Assembly: GCA_011048645.1 (NCBI GenBank)
Contig: DSDR01000156.1
Span: 1 to 5,350, forward strand
From: Phycisphaerales bacterium
GTDB lineage: Bacteria; Planctomycetota; Phycisphaerae; Sedimentisphaerales; Anaerohalosphaeraceae
Direction of reading: 5' to 3'
Length of the DNA stretch: 5,350 bases
This document shows, piece by piece, positions 1 through 4,476 of this stretch; position 1 is the stretch's first letter, and each line of letters begins with the position of its first letter. A model generated the notes under the pieces. That model saw only the letters and a program-made list of their open reading frames with translations. It made no database searches and was not told the DNA's origin. The position numbers and the translations under genes were made by a program.

Positions 1-638
1 GGACTGTCGGGCATCTCCTGTACACTGACTGTAACGCCGTCAACCGTATGGCGTGTTTGCGGCGGATAAGGCGTCGTGCCGGGTCTGCCGCGTTGTTCCG
101 GGCGAGACGTTTGACAAAGATCCGGATGCCACTCAAGATTCAGCGATTCTCCGCCAATTGGTTGAATTTCCAGCAAAATGATGTCGTCAATCGCATGCGT
201 CAGGGTGCGAAGCGTCATTGAACCGCGGCTGGTCTTGATCTGGCCGCGAACCTCGGCATTCCACAGGTCCAATCGCAACTGACCTGTCGGGGTATCACCC
301 TCGAAATCAAGTGTAAAATTCCCGTGCGGCATACGATACCGGCCGGTGTAAATCGAACTGCTGTTACGGTGATCGTACGCATCCGTTCGACTGACCTCAA
401 AAAATAAAGAGCCGTCCTCTTCCTGCCAGAACACCGTTCCGATAATGCCGTTGCCGGTAAACGCCCCGTCCTTCCAGCCGGTCGGCAACTGCGTCCATAC
501 CAAGTCACTGCGAGAGAGAAAGGAACCCCAATCAACATCTAAAATGACATCCGAAATACAGAACACAGGAAAACACAGAAAAAACCATACAAAAACAAGG
601 TGAACTTTGACTTGAAACGATTTAGAACTCATTTTCAT
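1..638 (-). CDS. Secreted GH95/DUF5703-like glycan-active protein, N-terminal part
   Basis: The gene is open to the left edge; 212 residues are visible and the catalytic part is outside. Residues 1-29 form a Sec-type signal peptide: a Lys-containing start, then a hydrophobic stretch (VHLVFVWFFLCFPVF, 12-26) and likely cleavage near CIS-D (27-30). The mature part opens with DLVWTQLPTGWKDGAFTGNG (45-64), IIGTVFW, then SRTDAYDHR (83-91) and LRLDLWNAEVRG (121-132). The W-x(n)-G-A-F-x-GNG-x-IG core resembles the N-terminal beta-sandwich of GH95-like/Glyco_hydro_65N_2 proteins; the 'TD..DHR' and 'RLDLWNAEVRG' stretches fit better the related, poorly characterised DUF5703-type proteins of Bacteroidota and Planctomycetota. 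The family is recalled, not searched. The start is chosen from GGAG at 646-649, 7 nt upstream; the next Met (632) would be 13 nt away. A terminator lies between this gene and the upstream beta-helix gene, so it may have its own promoter. Fucosidase activity is possible but unproven. Confidence 0.82.
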   Translation of the reverse strand, partial: MKMSSKSFQVKVHLVFVWFFLCFPVFCISDVILDVDWGSFLSRSDLVWTQLPTGWKDGAFTGNGIIGTVFWQEEDGSLFFEVSRTDAYDHRNSSSIYTGRYRMPHGNFTLDFEGDTPTGQLRLDLWNAEVRGQIKTSRGSMTLRTLTHAIDDIILLEIQPIGGESLNLEWHPDLCQTSRPEQRGRPGTTPYPPQTRHTVDGVTVSVQEMPDS

Positions 639-645
639 ATTGAAA

Positions 646-649
646 CTCC
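646..649 (-). promoter_or_regulatory. Ribosome binding site of the GH95/DUF5703-like gene
   Basis: Read on the minus strand, GGAG stands 7 nt before the ATG at 638-636 (GGAGTTTCAATATG). It decides the start: a second in-frame ATG at 632-630 is too far (13 nt). The signal peptide follows directly from this start. Confidence 0.7.
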
Positions 650-746
650 ACACCGAACAGCTTGCTGACATTCAAACAACATACACATTTATGCAGACTT
701 ATTATTGTATTCGCATAAGGCAACGAAATCTTACACATTTTTTCTG

Positions 747-772
747 TAAAAATAATGCCGCACCTGTCGGCA
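747..772 (-). terminator. Probable intrinsic terminator of the beta-helix gene
   Basis: On the minus strand TGCCG-acaggtg-CGGCA (772-756) forms a 5-bp perfect G/C-rich stem with a 7-nt loop, followed at once by TTATTTTTA (755-747). It lies 34 nt after the stop codon of the beta-helix gene. A second hairpin (790-770; GCGGCAC / GTGCTGC with one G-T pair) sits just upstream and shares bases 770-772 with it, so the two cannot both form fully. The stem is short, so strength is uncertain. Confidence 0.5.
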
Positions 773-806
773 GCACGTTTTTTGTGCCGCTCTTTGTAAC
801 CGTTTT

Positions 807-2396
807 TCAGTAACCGATATGTCCGAGCGCTTCAGTTCCCAGACGCTCGGCCAACTGCGCCAGATACAGACTTTGCGGCGTTACCGGCTCGTTGTGTGAA
901 TCCAGTATCCCTTCGGGCAATAGCGGCTCGGAACCAAAAGGTCTCGCGGTAAGACGACTGCGACCAACACACCCGATGACCCAGTTGGCCGCACCGGGCG
1001 GCTGCTGAACTATATAGTGATCGGCCACGCAATTCCATAATACCCCCCAACCCATCGACCAGCCATGCCCCGATCCCATCGATCCTCGATTGCGAAATTC
1101 AATCGCACCCTGCGGAGCGCGCACATTGTCAAAAAGCATCCCCGTGGCCCATCGCTGGTGAGATTCGGCACGACTATCGCCGCGAAATTCGCCATTAAGG
1201 ACCACAATCGGGCCGGACAGTCGGCCTCCGGTGGCGACAAACCACACATTGTCGGCATTGACCGAACAGCGGTCCAGCAGGACCTGACTGCCGTTAGGAG
1301 CAAACTCCGCCGGGCGGGAAGACCCCTGATGCCGCGCCTTGCGATTAACCGCAACATTTTGAAGTGTGATTCGACGGCCGCCGACGGATACGCTGTTCAT
1401 CGTCTCTTCAATGACAAGATTTTTCGCCCAGCAGTCCTGACCGTTCATTCTCAATGCCGTAAAATGAGGTTGAGAATGACTGATCGGTTGGAGCGGAGAT
1501 AAAATATGAAGACTTTCCACGCCGGCCTGACGGATACGTTCCGGCGGATTCAACCTGATTACTTCTGTCCCCGGCGGATTCAGGTAGGCTGAATCATACG
1601 AATCGGACAACGGCACATCCAGCGTAATCGTATTGCCTGAAACAGCCGCAATTCGCCGTTCGGTATCGATGGTTGAACCGGTTGACAACCACGTCTGGGG
1701 ACGACCGTCCCGGACCAAATCATGCATTTGCATCAATTCGACCCACGCCGCGGTAATCGGTTTTCGGATGTGAATGGTATCGCCGACCGAAAAACGGCTT
1801 GCATCGACGACAGAGATTTGGATCGCACCCGATGGAACATAGTTATCGGCAAGAGTCGTTCGAATTTGAGCGGAAGGCGGCGACGGCCCCCGCGATCGAC
1901 CGCCGGACAGACGAACGGTAATCGCGTTGAAAGGCCTGCCGGTCATTTTCAGGGTGGAGCGAGTCGGGCCTTCGGCCCCGCTGCCGCGCAATACGACCCC
2001 GCTGGTCGAAACGGTAATTGTTCGAGAAAGGGTAAATTCACCCGGTTCCAATAGGACAGCTCCCCTAAACCCATCCTTCAGCGGCAATTGTGAAACGGCA
2101 TCAAGAGCCGACTGAATCGCGGCAGTATCGTCTTTGCCTGATGGCCGGACTGTCATTTTGACCGACACGTCAGGCAATGACACCCCTCCGCCCATATAGC
2201 CGGCATGTGAAAAATCCATAATTCGGTCACCGGTCGAGGTCGTTTTGTAAACCAGCTTGCCATCCGGCCCCGGATAAACCCACTCACTGGTCGCCTTTCT
2301 TTCCGCCGTGTGCACCACACCGCAGAAACATAACAGGACGACACATCCAAATCTCGCCGCACGTAATATGGGCTTGACGCTGTTCGGGACACCCAT
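807..2396 (-). CDS. Secreted pectate-lyase-superfamily (right-handed beta-helix) protein
   Basis: A complete 529-residue protein. Residues 1-31 are a signal peptide (MGVPNSVKPILRAARFGCVV, then LLCFCGVVHTA), so it acts outside the cytoplasm. After a linker, GYMGGGVSLPDV (66-77) leads into DDTAAIQSALDAVSQLP (89-105) and GFRGAVLLEPGEFTLSRTI (109-127), then SGVVLRGSG (132-140). This is the usual entry of Pectate_lyase_3-type beta-helices: an IQ-A-[IL]-D helix capping the first rung, then a V-x-L-P-x-G-x-[YF] strand. Residues about 165-290 form a non-helical region with YVPSG, VGDTIHIRKP and GNTITLDVPLSDSYD; rungs resume at about 290-440. The C-terminal part has HQRW (413-416), GHGWSMGWGVLWNC (443-456), PPGAANWVIGC (466 on) and SLYLAQLAERLG near the end. 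I recall this block from uncharacterised planctomycete and Bacteroidota proteins. No lyase catalytic triad can be assigned; it could be a lyase, hydrolase or glycan-binding protein. The start is Met at 2396, with AAAGGA 9 nt upstream; the reading frame stays open to a TTG at 2486, but that start has no signal peptide. Confidence 0.88.
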   Translation of the reverse strand: MGVPNSVKPILRAARFGCVVLLCFCGVVHTAERKATSEWVYPGPDGKLVYKTTSTGDRIMDFSHAGYMGGGVSLPDVSVKMTVRPSGKDDTAAIQSALDAVSQLPLKDGFRGAVLLEPGEFTLSRTITVSTSGVVLRGSGAEGPTRSTLKMTGRPFNAITVRLSGGRSRGPSPPSAQIRTTLADNYVPSGAIQISVVDASRFSVGDTIHIRKPITAAWVELMQMHDLVRDGRPQTWLSTGSTIDTERRIAAVSGNTITLDVPLSDSYDSAYLNPPGTEVIRLNPPERIRQAGVESLHILSPLQPISHSQPHFTALRMNGQDCWAKNLVIEETMNSVSVGGRRITLQNVAVNRKARHQGSSRPAEFAPNGSQVLLDRCSVNADNVWFVATGGRLSGPIVVLNGEFRGDSRAESHQRWATGMLFDNVRAPQGAIEFRNRGSMGSGHGWSMGWGVLWNCVADHYIVQQPPGAANWVIGCVGRSRLTARPFGSEPLLPEGILDSHNEPVTPQSLYLAQLAERLGTEALGHIGY

Positions 2397-2405
2397 CTTG
2401 GTTTT

Positions 2406-2411
2406 TCCTTT
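2406..2411 (-). promoter_or_regulatory. Ribosome binding site of the beta-helix gene
   Basis: On the minus strand AAAGGA ends 9 nt before the ATG at 2396-2394. It fixes the start at the Met that opens the signal peptide and argues against the 30-codon longer version starting with TTG at 2486. Confidence 0.65.
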
Positions 2412-2523
2412 CGCTGGTAAACTGTGAACGCTCCAATGAACACAAAAATCAACCGTCCGCCCATCTACCCCACAATAAATTGCCAAAAGACGATGTTTAC
2501 CGCCTTATAACAAGCTTTGAGTG

Positions 2524-2537
2524 GTACTTCCGTACTT
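2524..2537. repeat. Short direct repeat GTACTT-cc-GTACTT
   Basis: Two exact GTACTT copies are separated by 2 bp (8-bp periodicity; AAGTACGGAAGTAC on the minus strand). It lies just downstream of the candidate -10 box of the beta-helix gene, where an operator could sit. The length is small enough to arise by chance. Confidence 0.35.
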
Positions 2538-2542
2538 ATGCA

Positions 2543-2569
2543 ATGATATCTCACGGATTATTTTCTCAA
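2543..2569 (-). promoter_or_regulatory. Candidate sigma70-type promoter of the beta-helix gene (weak)
   Basis: On the minus strand TTGAGA (2569-2564) and TATCAT (2548-2543) each match the consensus at five of six bases and are 15 nt apart, which is short. Start of transcription would fall near 2535, giving a leader of about 140 nt. A direct repeat (2524-2537) would overlap the start point. The region is A/T-rich, so chance hits are likely. Confidence 0.25.
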
Positions 2570-2812
2570 AAAGAAGCAAAAATAAGGGGAAATTTGTAAA
2601 CAAGCTGAACCTGTCATTAATACCCCCAGTGTCGAAGGCTTCATTAACAAAATTGGGGCTATATACATGACTCCAGCGAAAATTTCGTAAGACTCTTTTT
2701 GAATTAACCTTATGAGAAAAACGCGGGGTGTTTTCGGAACTTATCCAATCTGCTGTCTTAAAAGAGCTTATAGAAATTCACTGGTTTTAAGTAGATACCC
2801 CCTTATGAAGAT

Positions 2813-2908
2813 ATGCAGATGCAAAACCGACAAAAGAGAACCGACAAACTTCGGCAGCGCATCCTCGAATCAACCGCAGGTTTTCTGGCAGATCGGCCTT
2901 TGATTTGA
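2813..2908 (+). pseudogene. Possible relic of a regulator N-terminus (31-codon frame)
   Basis: From ATG at 2813 (or 2819) a frame of 31 (or 29) codons reads MQNRQKRTDK then LRQRILESTAGFLADRP and stops at TGA 2906-2908. The basic start followed by L-R-Q-R-I-L-E-S-T-A-x-F-L-A-x-R is reminiscent of helix 1 of TetR/AcrR-type DNA-binding domains, which usually read R-x-R-I-L-x-A-A-x-x-L-F-A-x-x-G. No helix-turn-helix follows: the frame stops, and the sulfatase 3' end begins 60 bp later. Only a weak GAAG precedes the ATG. It may equally be noise, a leader peptide or an N-terminal scrap left by rearrangement. The resemblance is by eye. Confidence 0.15.
2825..2848. repeat. 10-bp direct repeat AACCGACAAA, 14-bp period
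   Basis: Two exact copies of AACCGACAAA (2825-2834 and 2839-2848) are separated by AGAG. They lie inside the short plus-strand frame and about 120 bp downstream of the sulfatase stop. A 14-bp period is not a whole number of helical turns, so a classical same-face operator is not implied. Confidence 0.5.
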
Positions 2909-2967
2909 AATCGCCTGCTGAACTGCACTTATCTACTCAGCACATCAATACTCTATTGTCGTCGGGT

Positions 2968-4422
2968 TTATTCCCACGCAAAACGAAATTGTGAAGAATA
3001 AACGTGCGCCTGGTCAATCAGATTCTTCAATTCCTGCGCTTTGTCCGGATGCGAAGCAACCAGGTTTTGTGTGTCCGACTCTCCAATGTTCGTGGACAAA
3101 TCGTACAGTTTTATATTGGATGGATTGACGTCCGCCAGATAACCTTCTTCGGTTGTATAACTGTTAACATTCAGACGGACCATCTTCCAGTTGTCCTGAC
3201 GGATTGCCTGTCTTCCATTATGTTCAAAAAACTCCCAATACAAATAGTCGTGCGTTCTCTGGCTGTGTCCCAGCAATTCAGGCAGGTAGGAAATACCATC
3301 AATGTCCTCAGGGACCGGCTGGCCTGCCAACTCACAACAGGTTGGCAAGAAATCCCAAAAAGCGCTGATGTGTTCGCTGGTTGAGCCGGGCTTGATTGTT
3401 CCGGGCCAGCGTGCGATAAACGGCACACGGATTCCGCCTTCATACAAATCCCGCTTGATGCCTCGCAACGGTCCGTTGCTGTTGAAAAAGGCCCAATCGT
3501 TGCCGCCTTCGGCATGGGGACCGTTATCGCTGGTGAAAATAACCAATGTGTTGTCGTCCAGACCGAGCGATTTGAGCAGATTGAGAATCCGTCCGGTGTC
3601 CCTGTCCACGCGCGTCACCATCGCGGCATACGCGGCCCGCGGTGTTTCCTGTGCGCCGTAATGCCCGCCCGGCCACGGTGTTTCCGGCCAGCCCAATTGA
3701 CGATAGTCCACTAAATCCGGCTCCTCCGGCACGACCAACTCGGCGTGAGGAATCGTGTACGCCATATACAGAAAGAACGGACGGTCTTTGTTTTGGCGGA
3801 TGTAGTTCAGGGCTTTATCGGTAAAGATGTCATGGCTGTAGGTCTTGCCGTCCAGCGAAGCATTTTCTTTATTCTCCCAGATGGGGCCGGAAGCGTCGGG
3901 ATAATAATGATGCGCCGAGACCTGATCCAAATGGCCGTAAAAATAATCAAATCCCTTGTTGTTTGGATGGCCGGTCGTTCCAATATCCCCAAGTCCCCAT
4001 TTGCCGATACAGCCGGTATGGTAGCCGGCCTGCTTGAATACCTCGGCGACCGTTAAATCGTGCGGACGCAGCGCAAGCGTGGCGTTTCCGCGGATAAAGC
4101 AGCGCCCTGTGTGCAGCCCGGTCATCAGACTGCATCGCGCCGGAGCACAAACTGTGCTGCCGGAATAATGCTGCGTAAAGCGCATTCCCTCGGCGGCCAT
4201 TTTATCAACATAAGGGGTTCGAATTTTGGTCTGTCCGTAACAGCCTAAGTCCCCGTATCCTAAATCATCGGCCATGATATAAATCACATTGGGTCGGTGT
4301 TTGCCGACACGCACCTGAAGGGTTTGGTTGGTCAGCATAATCCCGGCATTGGACAACTCTGCGGCAGTCCACAATGAGCCGGAGGCCGCCGTACAATACT
4401 TAAGAAAAGTTCGTCTGTTCAT
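2968..4422 (-). CDS. Exported S1-family (Cys-type) sulfatase
   Basis: A complete 484-residue protein, usual length for the family. It hydrolyses sulfate esters, probably on a carbohydrate. NVIYIMADDLGYGDLG (45-60) gives the metal-binding D52-D53; C92-A-P-A-R96 followed by SLMTG is the C-x-P-x-R signature whose Cys must become formylglycine; GKWGLG (140-145) carries the active-site Lys141, with Gly where many relatives have His (GKWHLG). NKGFDYFYGHLDQVSAHHYYP (155-175, interrupted here by no gap), IPH226 and SDNGPH (D299, N300) add metal and substrate ligands, and K323 lies in GIKRDLYEGGIRVPFIARWP. The C-terminal part (about 390-484) is the usual smaller sulfatase subdomain. The N-terminus NRRTFLKY (2-9) fits a twin-arginine signal, although the following hydrophobic stretch is weak. 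The start at 4422 has AGGAG 6 nt upstream; ATG at 4425 is only 3 nt away. It follows the LamG/dockerin gene by 54 bp, probably co-transcribed. Maturation needs a formylglycine-generating enzyme or anSME encoded elsewhere. Substrate is unknown. Confidence 0.96.
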   Translation of the reverse strand: MNRRTFLKYCTAASGSLWTAAELSNAGIMLTNQTLQVRVGKHRPNVIYIMADDLGYGDLGCYGQTKIRTPYVDKMAAEGMRFTQHYSGSTVCAPARCSLMTGLHTGRCFIRGNATLALRPHDLTVAEVFKQAGYHTGCIGKWGLGDIGTTGHPNNKGFDYFYGHLDQVSAHHYYPDASGPIWENKENASLDGKTYSHDIFTDKALNYIRQNKDRPFFLYMAYTIPHAELVVPEEPDLVDYRQLGWPETPWPGGHYGAQETPRAAYAAMVTRVDRDTGRILNLLKSLGLDDNTLVIFTSDNGPHAEGGNDWAFFNSNGPLRGIKRDLYEGGIRVPFIARWPGTIKPGSTSEHISAFWDFLPTCCELAGQPVPEDIDGISYLPELLGHSQRTHDYLYWEFFEHNGRQAIRQDNWKMVRLNVNSYTTEEGYLADVNPSNIKLYDLSTNIGESDTQNLVASHPDKAQELKNLIDQAHVYSSQFRFAWE

Positions 4423-4428
4423 CATAAT

Positions 4429-4433
4429 CTCCT
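4429..4433 (-). promoter_or_regulatory. Ribosome binding site of the sulfatase gene
   Basis: On the minus strand AGGAG precedes two adjacent ATG codons: spacing is 3 nt to the first (4425) and 6 nt to the second (4422). The second fits better and places the RR motif at residues 3-4. The frame stays open to a GTG at 4473, which would add 17 residues (with the next Met) ahead of the export signal and is unlikely. Confidence 0.75.
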
Positions 4434-4476
4434 GATCGTCGGTCGTGGATTTGTTCAGGCTGTCATAGAACACCGG

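Larger units (their letters stand above)
639..806. other. Intergenic region between the beta-helix gene and the GH95/DUF5703-like gene
   Basis: This 168-bp gap separates two minus-strand genes. Its right part (747-790) holds two overlapping hairpins, one of which ends in a T-rich run on the minus strand and is annotated separately as a terminator. Its left part (about 650-745) is A/T-rich and would be the promoter and leader of the GH95/DUF5703-like gene. TACAAT-like hexamers can be found on the minus strand, but none has a convincing -35 partner, so no promoter is called. Confidence 0.6.
2397..2967. other. 571-bp intergenic region between sulfatase and beta-helix genes
   Basis: No convincing gene is seen. 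The region is A/T-rich compared with the flanking genes. Besides the ribosome binding site, promoter candidate and repeats listed separately, it holds: TCATTAA twice (2614-2620 and 2641-2647); CCCCA (2624-2628) able to pair with TGGGG (2654-2658) around GAAGgCTTC (2634-2642); TACCCCC twice (2621-2627 and 2796-2802); AACAAGCT twice (2509-2516 and 2599-2606); and two small dyads just after the sulfatase stop, CAATA-ctc-TATTG (2946-2958) and TGCTGA/TCAGCA (2916-2942, 15-nt loop). Neither dyad has a T-run on the minus strand, so no terminator is called for the sulfatase. A short plus-strand frame at 2813-2908 is listed separately. Confidence 0.6.

Noticed and set aside
215..538. Minus-strand 107-codon frame over the left gene
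   Set aside because: It overlaps the GH95/DUF5703-like gene in another frame. The frame starting at 638 has a ribosome binding site, a signal peptide and family-like motifs; this one has Arg/Pro-rich, low-complexity content.
1065..1502. Plus-strand 145-codon frame opposite the beta-helix gene
   Set aside because: It is antisense to a clearly coding region, with Arg-rich shadow composition and no recognisable domain.
2397..2486. 30-codon N-terminal extension of the beta-helix protein (TTG start)
   Set aside because: It would bury the signal peptide behind 30 hydrophilic residues, and a good AAAGGA site with 9-nt spacing precedes the internal ATG at 2396.
2712..2903. Plus-strand 63-codon frame in the intergenic gap
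   Set aside because: No ribosome binding site, signal or domain-like pattern; it overlaps the short 2813-2908 frame in a different phase.
2916..2958. Hairpins just after the sulfatase stop as a terminator
   Set aside because: CAATA/TATTG is weak and TGCTGA/TCAGCA has a 15-nt loop; neither is followed by a T-run on the minus strand.
4423..4473. 17-codon N-terminal extension of the sulfatase (GTG start)
   Set aside because: AGGAG lies inside it, 6 nt before the ATG at 4422, and the twin-arginine motif follows that ATG directly.
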